From the NCBI GenBank assembly GCA_947445495.1, contig CANFEI010000019.1, positions 1-10,386 of the forward strand: a stretch of 10,386 nucleotides of DNA, written 5' to 3'. The notes under the pieces were generated by a model that was not told the origin of the DNA, made no database searches, and worked only from the letters and a program-made list of their open reading frames with translations. The stretch's first letter is position 1, and the number at the start of each line of letters is the position of its first letter. Both the position numbers and the translations under genes were made by a program. The stretch comes from Alcaligenaceae bacterium (GTDB lineage: Bacteria > Pseudomonadota > Gammaproteobacteria > Burkholderiales > Burkholderiaceae). Below are positions 1 to 7,571 of the stretch, in pieces.

Positions 1-1
1 G

Positions 2-913
2 CAACATCTTTTTGTCATCGAAGCGGACGAATACGACACGGCTTTTTTCGACAAGCGCTCAAAGTTTATCCACTATCGGCCCAAGACAGCCATTCTGAAC
101 AATCTGGAATACGACCACGCTGATATCTTTCCGGATCTCGCAGCCATCGAAACGCAGTTCCATCATCTCGTACGCACCATTGCGCGCTCGGGCCAAGTCA
201 TTGCGCCCACCGCGGAAGAGGCGCTTGACCGCGTACTCGCCCGAGGATGCTGGGCCGAACTCGTCCGCACAGGCGAGGTCTCAGGCTGGCACACTGTCGA
301 GATCAGTCCCTTAGCCTTTGAGGTCAAGCGAGGTCACACCTCTTATGGCATCGTCCAATGGACTCTAACAGGCGCACATAATCGCAACAACGCGCTAGTC
401 GCGATCGCGGCGGCAGTGCATGTTGGCGTGGGTGCGCGCGCAAGCGTCGAGGCACTCTGTACGTTTGCCGGTGTAAAACGTCGCATGGAAATGCGCGGTA
501 AGGTTCGCGGCGTCACGGTCTATGACGATTTCGCGCATCACCCTACTGCAATTCGTACAACGCTCGATGGGCTCCGCGCACAAGTAGGATCACAGCGGAT
601 TCTCGCAGTTCTAGAACCGCGCTCCAACACCATGAAGCTTGGCACGATGGCGGCTCGGCTGCCGCAAGCCCTTGAGCCCGCCGATCTCGTCTTTTGTTTT
701 GGTCAGCGTGACGGCAAACAAGCCCTGGGTTGGGATCCGGCAGAGGTGCTTGCATCTCTCGGGATACGTATGCAAGCGCACCATGAGATCGATGCGCTGG
801 TCGAGGGCGTCGTAAAGGCAGCGCAGCCAAACGATCACATCCTAGTCATGAGTAACGGCGGCTTCGCGGGTGTACACGCCCGCCTGCTCGACGCACTATC
901 CGGCAAGCAGTAA
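2..913 (+). CDS. mpl: UDP-N-acetylmuramate:L-alanyl-gamma-D-glutamyl-meso-diaminopimelate ligase (Mpl), 3' part
   Basis: Mpl is a cytoplasmic ATP-dependent Mur-family ligase that joins the recycled tripeptide L-Ala-gamma-D-Glu-meso-Dap to UDP-MurNAc in murein recycling. The frame is open from base 2 to the TAA at 911-913, giving 303 residues. The family is about 450 residues long, so roughly the first 150, including the N-terminal domain and the P-loop (GTxGKTT), lie left of the window. Visible motifs, numbered in the fragment, are EADEYDTAFFDKRSKF (7-22), NLEYDHADIF (34-43), the Mur-ligase GAHNRNN (124-130), YDDFAHHPTA at the start of the C-terminal domain (174-183) and EPRSNTMKLG (205-214). 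The EADEYDTAFFD and DDFAHHPTA motifs distinguish Mpl from MurC. The next gene begins 32 bases downstream on the same strand, so mpl probably leads or joins the operon. A small hairpin over the stop has no T-run and is not called a terminator. Confidence 0.97.
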   Translation, partial: QHLFVIEADEYDTAFFDKRSKFIHYRPKTAILNNLEYDHADIFPDLAAIETQFHHLVRTIARSGQVIAPTAEEALDRVLARGCWAELVRTGEVSGWHTVEISPLAFEVKRGHTSYGIVQWTLTGAHNRNNALVAIAAAVHVGVGARASVEALCTFAGVKRRMEMRGKVRGVTVYDDFAHHPTAIRTTLDGLRAQVGSQRILAVLEPRSNTMKLGTMAARLPQALEPADLVFCFGQRDGKQALGWDPAEVLASLGIRMQAHHEIDALVEGVVKAAQPNDHILVMSNGGFAGVHARLLDALSGKQ

Positions 914-945
914 GCCGGCCAGCAAACCGAATCACCGGATATCGT

Positions 946-2832
946 ATGTACGTTTTGTTTGAAGAAGAGGGGATGTTTAAGACCGGGCATATTATGTCCG
1001 AGTCTGACGCCGCCCTGCAGGTTGAGTCTGAATCCGGTAAACGCAGCAAAATCAAACGTGCCAATTGTTTGTTTACGTTTGCAAGCCCTGCGCCAGATAT
1101 CTTGATGCCCGAAGCACAAAGACTCTCAGAAGAAATTGAGCTCCAGTTTTTGTGGGAGTGTGCACCCCAGGACGAATTCGATGTTGAGACGCTCGGGATC
1201 GACTACTTCGGTCATCCGGTCAATACGCTCGAAAAAACCACGTTGCTTCTGCGCCTACACAGCGCACCGATTTTTTTTCATCGTCGCGGACGAGGCCGCT
1301 TCCGTCCTGCGCCGCCAGAGGTCCTTACTGCGGCACTCGCAGCACAAGAAAAAAAACAACGGCAAGTCGCTGAAATGTCCGCGTGGGCCGATGAAATGAT
1401 TGCAGGCCGGCTACCGCAAGCTATCGCCGACGCAGCGATGGCGCTGATCACACGACCAGACAAAAATTCGCAAGCATGGAAGGCGTTGGATACAGCGGCC
1501 ACCAGCCTGCAAAAACCACCTGAACGGGTGCTACTAGAACTTGGTGCTTGGCCGCACGCGCTGGCGCTACACAAGGGTCGCTTTATTGCGACCCACTTTC
1601 CGCGCGGAATCGCGTTTGCAGCCCAGGCCTTGCCCTCTTTTGATCGTGAGCTCCCACTTGCCGATGTGGTGGCCTATTCGGTTGACGATATCACTACGAC
1701 AGAAATTGATGACGCCTTATCGGTTCGCGTACTGCCCGATGGCAATATACAAGTTGGCATCCATATTGCAGCGCCCGGCTTATCGGTCACGCGCGACAGT
1801 GCCTTAGACAAATTAGCCCGTGCGCGAATGTCGACGGTCTACATGCCCGGCGATAAGATCCCAATGCAACCAGACTCCGTCATTGCAGCCTATTCACTCG
1901 ATGCGGGACGTCCTACACCTGCTGTATCACTTTACGTTACAGCCAACCCAGACACTGGCGAAATCCTTTCGCACGAAAGCAAGATCGAGCGAGTTGCTGT
2001 GCGAGAGAATCTTCGCCATCATGCGCTCGACCAAGACATCACTGAAGAGGCACTTGCTGACCCGTCGGTTGCATTGCCCTACAACGATTGGATTCGTCCG
2101 CTCTGGGCGCTCGCACTATCTCTGAGCAAACAACGCGATATGGTTCGTGGTAAGACCGAAAGCAACAATCGGGTGGAATACAGCTTTTATGTCGATGGCG
2201 ATCCAGACAACCCCGACACACCCGTGCGGATTGTGCCGCGCATGCGCAACGCCCCGCTGGATCGATTGGTCGCGGAATACATGATTTTGGCCAACAGCAC
2301 CTGGGGTGGGTTGCTCGCGGCTAATGGTTTGCCTGGTATCTATCGTTCGCAGCAAGGTGGTCGTGTACGCATGAGCACACACGCTCTACCTCATGAGGCG
2401 ATCGGTGTGGCGCAATATGCGTGGTGCACGTCTCCGTTAAGGCGCTATGTAGACTTAGTCAATCAGTGGCAGATCATTACCGCCATTGAGCACGGCGTCT
2501 CGGCGCCCTTGGTCGCTCCCTTCAAACCCAAGGATGCAGACCTATTTGCCATCATTGGCAGCTTTGAATCTCAGTACACCGCATGGCACGATTTTCAGAA
2601 TAGCCTGGAGCGCTTTTGGTGCCTGCGCTGGCTGCAACAACAGCAAATCACAGAGTGTGCGGCAACCGTACTCAAGGAGGACCTTGTCCGCCTAGACCAC
2701 GCACCGCTGGTAATTCGCGTAAGCGGACTGCCGCAGTCTGAACGTGGTGAAATTATCACGTTGCAGATTCTCTCGACCGACGAACTCACCCTCGAGGTCG
2801 AATGCCGACACGTCGCCACACAAACGACATGA
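946..2832 (+). CDS. RNase II-family 3'-5' exoribonuclease (RNB domain)
   Basis: This 628-residue protein is predicted to be a cytoplasmic, Mg-dependent, processive 3'-5' exoribonuclease of the RNase II/R (VacB) family. The N-terminal stretch (1-50, starting MYVLFEEEGMFKTG) matches what I recall of betaproteobacterial members and supports the ATG at 946. The RNB catalytic domain spans about 235-510. Its acidic cluster is D247, E253, D255 and D256 in SVDDITTTEIDDALS. E. coli RNase II has Asp at all four positions, so the second one is a conservative Glu here. A second signature, YAWCTSPLRRYVDLV (491-505), corresponds to the family TSPIRRYxD motif. The C-terminus after about 565 is short and could be a reduced S1-type domain. 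It is smaller than RNase R (about 800 residues) and lacks its basic tail, so it is closer to RNase II in size; the exact orthologue is unclear, hence no symbol. The stop overlaps the next start as ATGA at 2829-2832, which suggests translational coupling. Confidence 0.95.
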   Translation: MYVLFEEEGMFKTGHIMSESDAALQVESESGKRSKIKRANCLFTFASPAPDILMPEAQRLSEEIELQFLWECAPQDEFDVETLGIDYFGHPVNTLEKTTLLLRLHSAPIFFHRRGRGRFRPAPPEVLTAALAAQEKKQRQVAEMSAWADEMIAGRLPQAIADAAMALITRPDKNSQAWKALDTAATSLQKPPERVLLELGAWPHALALHKGRFIATHFPRGIAFAAQALPSFDRELPLADVVAYSVDDITTTEIDDALSVRVLPDGNIQVGIHIAAPGLSVTRDSALDKLARARMSTVYMPGDKIPMQPDSVIAAYSLDAGRPTPAVSLYVTANPDTGEILSHESKIERVAVRENLRHHALDQDITEEALADPSVALPYNDWIRPLWALALSLSKQRDMVRGKTESNNRVEYSFYVDGDPDNPDTPVRIVPRMRNAPLDRLVAEYMILANSTWGGLLAANGLPGIYRSQQGGRVRMSTHALPHEAIGVAQYAWCTSPLRRYVDLVNQWQIITAIEHGVSAPLVAPFKPKDADLFAIIGSFESQYTAWHDFQNSLERFWCLRWLQQQQITECAATVLKEDLVRLDHAPLVIRVSGLPQSERGEIITLQILSTDELTLEVECRHVATQTT

Positions 2833-3716
2833 CAGCGCATACAACGCCCTTGCCCATGACCTCACCGGCCGATTGGTCGGCGGGGCAACGTCGTTTTTTA
2901 TACTGGGCCGTTATTCTGTCCGCTCTGTTACACGTTGCGATTCTCGCTTGGAATTTCTCCGGCGAACGATATGCACAGCCATTACCTTCTGAAATAGAAG
3001 TGGTGATGGTCAATGCACAAACAGAGAGCGCACCGGCTGTCGCGCGCCTGTTCGCGCAATCCAATGTAGATGGGGGGGGAGACGGTCCAAAGGGTTACAC
3101 CTCAAGCCAACTCGCGCATGGGGGTCAAGCACCCGACAACCTCATGCTCGAGGCGCTTATAAAAAAACGACTACAGCTCGAAGCGCAGCAGCAAGAGTTA
3201 CTCACACTCTTAAAGGCTCCGCAAGCTGCGCAAGAAGGTCGACCCAATGAGCATTTTTTGAAAGACACCGATCGCAACGGTCCAGACCAAGACGATCAAG
3301 AGGCCATTCTGCGCAATAACCGTATTGCGGTCCTGACGCATCAAATCGAACAGTACAGCGAACGCCCCCGTAAACACTTCGACGCCCCCTCCGCACGCCA
3401 AATGCAATTTGCGCCCTACATTGATCAATGGCGCCTACGGGTTGAGCAGATCGGTACTCAGCACTATCCAAAGGGTGTGGGCGACAAGGTATATGGTAGT
3501 GTCCAGGCCACGCTCACGATTCGTGCGGATGGTTCGATAGCAGATATTCAAATTAACCGTCCCTCTGACAAGGCTTTACTTAACCAAGCAGTACGGCGTA
3601 TCGCCCAACTCGCGGCGCCCTTCGCTGCTTTCCCCCAAGATATGGCGAGCCAAATCGATCAGCTGGTCTTAACGCGGACTTGGCACTTTGTAAACGGATC
3701 AGTCACGACAAAATGA
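2829..3716 (+). CDS. TonB-family energy-transducer-like protein
   Basis: The product has 295 residues when started at the ATG overlapping the upstream stop (ATGA, 2829-2832); an in-frame ATG at 2802 lies inside the RNase gene and is less likely. One N-terminal membrane anchor (about 22-42) contains S31-ALL-H35, matching the Ser-x3-His pattern that TonB uses to contact ExbB/ExbD. A hydrophilic, Gln/Glu/Leu-rich segment (about 105-180) is probably helical or coiled coil. The C-terminus (about 192-290) has the TonB C-terminal fold signature: GSVQATLTIRADGSI (223-237), an INRPS turn, then TRTWHF near the end. The Pro-Glu/Pro-Lys-rich spacer of classical TonB is missing, and no exbB or exbD is nearby. 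It may therefore be a TonB-like envelope protein rather than the main transducer for outer-membrane receptors. The gene overlaps aroE by another ATGA (3713-3716). An eight-G run at 3072-3079 lies in the linker. Confidence 0.82.
   Translation: MTAHTTPLPMTSPADWSAGQRRFLYWAVILSALLHVAILAWNFSGERYAQPLPSEIEVVMVNAQTESAPAVARLFAQSNVDGGGDGPKGYTSSQLAHGGQAPDNLMLEALIKKRLQLEAQQQELLTLLKAPQAAQEGRPNEHFLKDTDRNGPDQDDQEAILRNNRIAVLTHQIEQYSERPRKHFDAPSARQMQFAPYIDQWRLRVEQIGTQHYPKGVGDKVYGSVQATLTIRADGSIADIQINRPSDKALLNQAVRRIAQLAAPFAAFPQDMASQIDQLVLTRTWHFVNGSVTTK
3072..3079 (+). repeat. Eight-G homopolymer tract in the TonB-like gene
   Basis: A run of eight G encodes part of a Gly-rich linker (residues 82-84 of the TonB-like protein), between the membrane anchor and the helical segment. 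It is long enough to slip during replication, which would frameshift the gene and remove the C-terminal domain. In the sequence given the frame is intact. Confidence 0.6.
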
Positions 3717-4576
3717 CATCAACCCAAACTCCAACCCGCTGTGCCGTCGTCGGGAACCCCATTGAACATAGTCGTTCGCCAGCTATTCACCAGCAATTCG
3801 CTGCGCAAATGGGGGTCAAGCTGGTTTATGACCGACTCCTCGCGCCGCTGGATGGCTTCGCGCTCACGGTCCGCCTTTTTTTTGAGGCAGGAGGGCGTGG
3901 ACTCAATGTCACTGTGCCCTTCAAGCTTGAGGCGTGGGAGCTCGCTGGCGCAAACTTAAGCCCGCGCGCGACCTTGGCGCAAGCGGTCAACACCCTTTGG
4001 CTAGACAAGGGTGCGCTGCATGGCTGTAATACAGATGGCGTCGGCCTGGTTCTTGATCTGCAGCGACTCGGCGCGCTGAATTCAGACTCACGCGTCCTGT
4101 TAATCGGCGCAGGGGGCGCTGCGCGCGGCGTGCTCGGTCCGCTCTTGGATGCGGGTTGCGCAAAGCTCCACTTAGTCAATCGAACCGCTACGCGCGCGCA
4201 CGAACTGATCGCACAACATCAAGCGACATCCTCCGTTGCGTCGCATAGACTGACCGCAGGTGGCTTGAAGGAAGTGGGCGAGCCCCGCGGCTGGGATCTT
4301 GTCATCAACGCAAGTTCCAGCAGCCTGGGAGGCGAGGCCCCTGCGGTGGCTTCTGAGCTGTACGCTAAAAATGCTTGGGCCTATGACATGATGTACGGCG
4401 TAACGGCCACTCCCTTTATGTTGCAAGCTCAGCGTGATGGTGCTGCAAACACGAGCGATGGGCTAGGCATGCTAGTCGGGCAAGCAGCCGAAAGCTTCTA
4501 TCTCTGGCACGGTGTGCGTCCAGATATCACCCCCGTTCTTGCCGGTCTGCGCGCCAATCTGTCTGACTCCCGCTAG
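3713..4576 (+). CDS. aroE: Shikimate dehydrogenase (NADP+)
   Basis: AroE reduces 3-dehydroshikimate to shikimate with NADPH in the cytoplasm, the fourth step of chorismate and aromatic amino-acid synthesis. The product has 287 residues, a little above the usual 270-280. The start is the ATG overlapping the upstream TGA (ATGA, 3713-3716); it puts the conserved VGNPIEHSRSP substrate-binding motif at 13-23, as in the family, whereas the ATG at 3680 would add 11 residues encoded inside the preceding gene. Other motifs are LNVTVPFK (64-71, catalytic Lys71), GCNTDGVG (104-111, catalytic Asp108), the NADP-binding glycine loop GAGGAARG (132-139), NRT (156-158, the NADP phosphate-recognition region) and GLGMLVGQAAESF (250-262). 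All expected catalytic residues are present, so it should be active. It probably depends on translation of the TonB-like gene, and lptG begins 17 bases after its stop. Confidence 0.97.
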   Translation: MTSTQTPTRCAVVGNPIEHSRSPAIHQQFAAQMGVKLVYDRLLAPLDGFALTVRLFFEAGGRGLNVTVPFKLEAWELAGANLSPRATLAQAVNTLWLDKGALHGCNTDGVGLVLDLQRLGALNSDSRVLLIGAGGAARGVLGPLLDAGCAKLHLVNRTATRAHELIAQHQATSSVASHRLTAGGLKEVGEPRGWDLVINASSSSLGGEAPAVASELYAKNAWAYDMMYGVTATPFMLQAQRDGAANTSDGLGMLVGQAAESFYLWHGVRPDITPVLAGLRANLSDSR

Positions 4577-4593
4577 GCATTACACTAGGACTT

Positions 4594-5772
4594 ATGCAAA
4601 CTGCACGTCGCTACCTGGCCCGCGAAATCTATCGATCCACCTCAGTGGTCCTGATTGCTTTGCTGGGGCTATTTACGTTCTTCACGTTGGTTGACGAGCT
4701 GGACACTGTGAACGCACGGTTTCCATTGACAGCTTTGTTCTACTTGCAGGGGCTATCACTGCCCACACGTCTCTACGATTTACTGCCGATTGGCTTACTG
4801 ATTGGCGCCATCCTTGCGCTCTCAGGGTTAGCGCAACGCAATGAGCTCGTGATTCTGCGCGTCTCCGGCGTGAGCGGGATGGGACTATTGGGCATGCTCT
4901 GGACCGTATCTATTCCGATCATCCTGGGCGCACTCATCTTGTCTGAGTTTTTAACACCGCTCGCAGAAATAAAAAGTAGTGAGGTCAACCTCCTCATGCG
5001 TGGTCGAGTAGAGGGGGGCAGATTAGCGAGTGGTTACTGGTTTAAAGAGCCTACCCCAAACGGTGGAACGCGCATTATCAACGTAGGAAAATTACTCACT
5101 TCCGGAAATGTCGAAAATCTGTCGGTTTATGAGTTTCCAGATGGGCTCACGCTATCGGTGATGACTCAAGCAAAATCAGGAAAATTCGTCAAAGGCAAAC
5201 TCGATATGCAAGATGTCGTCGAAACCCAACTCGATTCAAATATCAAGAGCGTGCTGGCTGATGCCAAGGTCACGACAAAGCCAGCCGTGACTGTCAAACA
5301 ATTACCTCGACAAACCATTGATACAACCTTGAGCAGCGAACGCCTCGTTGCACGCATCCTGACACCCGAAAGGATGTCTCTGATGGCTCTGCACGACTAC
5401 ATCGACTATCTGAACCGTAATCAATTGCAAGCAGATCGGCAAATCGTAGCGGTCTGGAGAAAGATGGCGTATCCCTTTACGCTACTAGTGATGCTCACCA
5501 TTGCTGCGCCGATTAGCTTTATGCAGACGCGCCGCGGTGGCGTTGGGGCGAAGGTTTTTTTGGGTATCTTACTTGGCACTGGCTTTTTTATGATTAATCA
5601 ACTCGCCCTGAACGTCAGTTTGTTGTTTAACTGGCCCCCAGTGGTGACCGCGCTTCTCCCAAATATTGGTGCCATGATTCTTGCCCTGACTGCGGTGTTC
5701 ATGATGGAAAATAGAAATGCCATCGCGCAGCGTAACGGTGGGTTTTTCTTTTGGAAAAAATCGCCCCTATGA
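4594..5772 (+). CDS. lptG: LPS export ABC transporter permease LptG
   Basis: LptG is one of two inner-membrane permease subunits of LptB2FG, which extracts lipopolysaccharide from the inner membrane and feeds it to the Lpt bridge. The 392-residue product has the family layout: three N-terminal membrane segments (about 15-34, 60-80, 97-120), a periplasmic beta-jellyroll-like domain (about 125-285) and three C-terminal segments (about 293-310, 320-342, 349-371). The N-terminus (RRYLAREIY, then [10 protein letters not shown]) and the cytoplasmic coupling-helix region ([20 protein letters not shown], 75-94) fit LptG better than LptF. An AGGA at 4587-4590 sits only 3 bases before the ATG. The gene lies 17 bases after aroE and overlaps apaH through ATGA (5769-5772). 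Usually lptF is directly upstream; here it is not in the window. The alternative of an LptF/G-like paralogue is less likely given the sequence. Confidence 0.93.
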   Translation: MQTARRYLAREIYRSTSVVLIALLGLFTFFTLVDELDTVNARFPLTALFYLQGLSLPTRLYDLLPIGLLIGAILALSGLAQRNELVILRVSGVSGMGLLGMLWTVSIPIILGALILSEFLTPLAEIKSSEVNLLMRGRVEGGRLASGYWFKEPTPNGGTRIINVGKLLTSGNVENLSVYEFPDGLTLSVMTQAKSGKFVKGKLDMQDVVETQLDSNIKSVLADAKVTTKPAVTVKQLPRQTIDTTLSSERLVARILTPERMSLMALHDYIDYLNRNQLQADRQIVAVWRKMAYPFTLLVMLTIAAPISFMQTRRGGVGAKVFLGILLGTGFFMINQLALNVSLLFNWPPVVTALLPNIGAMILALTAVFMMENRNAIAQRNGGFFFWKKSPL

Positions 5773-6605
5773 GCATTGGCAGCATCTGGATGATTGGGGA
5801 TGTACAAGGCTGTTGCGACAGCCTGAATCGGTTGCTTGACCAACCAAAGATCGCAGACGACCCCAATGCACGCTTTTGGTTCGCGGGCGATTTGGTCAAC
5901 CGCGGTCCTCGCTCGCTCGCAACGCTCAGAAGAATTATGGCGATGGGTGACCGAGCCTTATCTGTATTGGGCAATCACGATATGCATTTACTGGCCATGG
6001 CGGCTGGCGCAAGACGACCGAGTAAGCGCGACACCTTAACCGAAGTACTCGAGGCCCATGATGCCCCTGAGATTCTGAACTGGTTGCGTCACTGTCCACT
6101 AGCTCACTTTGAATACGGACACCTCCTGGTTCATGCTGGCGTGCTCCCTGACTGGTCAGCAGAAAAGACCGTGGCACTCGCTGATGAGGTGCACACGCAG
6201 TTGCGCAGTGACGCGTGGCAGCAGTCTCTTCTAACGATGTACGGTAATGAACCAGATTACTGGGATGATACGTTTCGTGGGCCGGAGCGTATGCGTGCCA
6301 TTATTAATGCGTTGACGCGAATCCGTCTTTGCAACAAAGAGGGTCGGATGATGCTCTCTGTTAAGACCGGACCTGAAGTCGTGCAACCAGGACTGACGCC
6401 CTGGTTCAATATGCCCAAGCGCATGACACGCGATGTCACGGTGGTCTTTGGGCATTGGTCAACCTTGGGCTTAACACTCAAGCCGGACTTGATCTCGCTA
6501 GACACGGGCTGTGTCTGGGGGGGGCAACTGAGTGCTGTGAGATTACAAGACCAGTTCGTCGTGCAAATTGCCTGCGATCAGAGCGTTGATCCCTTGGCTG
6601 ACTAA
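5769..6605 (+). CDS. apaH: Symmetrical bis(5'-nucleosyl)-tetraphosphatase ApaH
   Basis: ApaH hydrolyses Ap4A and related dinucleoside polyphosphates to two ADP. It limits this stress nucleotide and, in E. coli, removes Np4 caps from RNA. The product has 278 residues, the usual length. The metallophosphatase motifs are all present: GDVQGC (10-15), GDLVNRGP (40-47), GNHD (68-71), HAG (122-124) and FGHW (227-230). The ApaH-specific region [11 protein letters not shown] (157-167) followed by RIRLC (184-188) is also clear. The start at the ATG overlapping the lptG stop (5769) puts the first motif ten residues in, as expected; the ATG at 5751 would add six residues. The TAA stop at 6603-6605 overlaps the stop codon of the convergent hydrolase gene, leaving no room for a terminator between them. 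An eight-G run (6517-6524) lies near the 3' end. Confidence 0.97.
   Translation: MSIGSIWMIGDVQGCCDSLNRLLDQPKIADDPNARFWFAGDLVNRGPRSLATLRRIMAMGDRALSVLGNHDMHLLAMAAGARRPSKRDTLTEVLEAHDAPEILNWLRHCPLAHFEYGHLLVHAGVLPDWSAEKTVALADEVHTQLRSDAWQQSLLTMYGNEPDYWDDTFRGPERMRAIINALTRIRLCNKEGRMMLSVKTGPEVVQPGLTPWFNMPKRMTRDVTVVFGHWSTLGLTLKPDLISLDTGCVWGGQLSAVRLQDQFVVQIACDQSVDPLAD
6517..6524 (+). repeat. Eight-G homopolymer tract in apaH
   Basis: A run of eight G encodes the Trp-Gly-Gly stretch near residues 250-252 of ApaH, in the conserved C-terminal part after the substrate-binding motifs. The frame is intact as given. Slippage here would alter only the last 27 or so residues. Confidence 0.6.
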
Positions 6606-7441
6606 GCGCCAAACCAGTCGATCAAAATTGGGTCGACGCGCGCGGCGTCCTCATAGTTCACCCAATGTCCGACATCGGGCAGAATCACGCCCCGACGATT
6701 TGCGTGGCCCTCGATCATATGCGTCATCAGATATTCAGGGGTGCACGTGACGTCATGCTCACCCCATACGATTAAGCTCGGCCCGGTGTACAGATCGAGC
6801 GCAGGCCCAAGTAATCCCCGACCAGAAATCCCCCGACTGCGGAAGCGTGTATGGATGCAAGAATAAGTGTGAATCCCGATCGCAAAAGGATCCAACTGTT
6901 CATCGGCATAGATCATATGCGCCCACAAATTGAAACGCATTGCCTCAAGCAATTCTTCATCCGTTAATGCACGCTTCCAATTCATAAGCTGGCCACGCTC
7001 GCGCCTTGGTCCACCATGTCCCCCCGGGCCTAACAATGCTAGGCGCTTAACCGCCAGGCCCTCGGCCGCCACATTGGCGGATACGAGCCCTCCGAAAGAA
7101 AAGCCTGCAAGATTGAAGGGAGTCGTGGGCCCTAACAGCGTTTGTATTGAGGCCGCAGTGACTTGAACCATGTTCTCAAAATCGTCAAAGTCAGGCGCGC
7201 TCGAGTCCCCAAATCCTGGCAGATCGGCGATGTAGAGCGTGAAACGTTTCGACAACGCATCGATATTGCGCGCCCAATGCAACCAACTGCCATGCCCCCC
7301 ATGGATAAGCAGTAACGGCTCACCTTGACCAAACTGACGCCACATCACATGCTGCCCGTTAACATCAACCAAATGACGCTGGCACTTTTTTTCGTATTCA
7401 GCTATCCAGTCAAGGGTGAGCTGATTGACCGGAGTTGTCAT
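6602..7441 (-). CDS. Alpha/beta-fold hydrolase
   Basis: This 279-residue serine hydrolase has a complete catalytic set: the nucleophile elbow GFSFGG (Ser115), an acid in WGEHD (Asp230) and the base in DVGHW (His259). The oxyanion-hole loop is [10 protein letters not shown] (44-53), and about 140-215 is a helical cap. No signal peptide is visible, so it is probably cytoplasmic. Its overall form resembles C-C bond hydrolases of aromatic degradation and small-molecule esterases. However, the usual GNSMGG elbow of MhpC/BphD-type enzymes is replaced by GFSFGG, so the substrate cannot be named. The ATG (7439-7441) is preceded by GAGGA on the minus strand (7451-7455) at a 9-base distance. It is transcribed divergently from the LigJ-type gene, suggesting joint control and a shared catabolic role; this is an inference. 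Its TAG stop overlaps the apaH stop within CTAA at 6602-6605. Confidence 0.92.
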   Translation of the reverse strand: MTTPVNQLTLDWIAEYEKKCQRHLVDVNGQHVMWRQFGQGEPLLLIHGGHGSWLHWARNIDALSKRFTLYIADLPGFGDSSAPDFDDFENMVQVTAASIQTLLGPTTPFNLAGFSFGGLVSANVAAEGLAVKRLALLGPGGHGGPRRERGQLMNWKRALTDEELLEAMRFNLWAHMIYADEQLDPFAIGIHTYSCIHTRFRSRGISGRGLLGPALDLYTGPSLIVWGEHDVTCTPEYLMTHMIEGHANRRGVILPDVGHWVNYEDAARVDPILIDWFGA

Positions 7442-7571
7442 CGCAGGAAATCCTCAAACATTGCAATGCTATTTAAAGTTTGTAAATAGTATCGCAAGGA
7501 CAACCGCTCAACAGCTGTGAAATTGTGTAAATTGACGGTAATACCTAACTTCCTTTTCACAAAGGGCCCCC
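7442..7571. promoter_or_regulatory. Shared divergent promoter region between hydrolase and ligJ-type gene
   Basis: This 130-base AT-richer gap separates two divergent start codons and must hold the promoters for both. A good ribosome-binding site AAAGGG (7561-7566) lies 5 bases before the plus-strand ATG, and GAGGA (minus strand, 7451-7455) serves the other side. For the plus strand, TTGACG at 7532-7537 resembles a -35 box, but no convincing -10 box follows at the right distance. For the minus strand, TTGCGA (7497-7492) and TTAAAT (7476-7471) are a weak pair with a short 15-base spacer. An imperfect tandem repeat (TGTGAAATT, then TGTGTAAATT) runs from about 7516 to 7534. Promoter boxes are therefore tentative, while the ribosome-binding sites are clear. 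Confidence 0.65.
7461..7497. promoter_or_regulatory. 37-base imperfect palindrome, candidate operator
   Basis: The left arm TTGCAATGCTATTTA (7461-7475) and the right arm TAAATAGTATCGCAA (7483-7497) are complementary at 13 of 15 positions around a 7-base centre. The inner 7 bases of each arm (CTATTTA and TAAATAG) match perfectly. Position and symmetry suggest a dimeric regulator binding between the divergent genes, overlapping the likely hydrolase promoter. The regulator family cannot be named from the site, and no regulator gene is in the window. Confidence 0.55.

Noticed and set aside
900..918. Hairpin CCGGC/GCCGG over the mpl stop codon as a terminator
   Set aside because: The stem is only five bases with a nine-base loop, there is no T-run, and the next gene starts 32 bases after the stop on the same strand.
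2595..2840. Minus-strand open frame opposite the RNase 3' end as an antisense gene
   Set aside because: Its Ser/Arg/Cys-rich composition is typical of antisense shadow frames, and no homology or start signal is seen.
5738..5768. T-rich then A-rich stretch at the lptG end as a terminator
   Set aside because: The complementary part is a short A/T stem without a GC-rich base, it lies in coding sequence, and apaH starts inside the lptG stop.
7511..7518. ACAGCTGT palindrome as a second operator
   Set aside because: Only eight bases are symmetric and the flanks do not extend the match, so it is too short to support.
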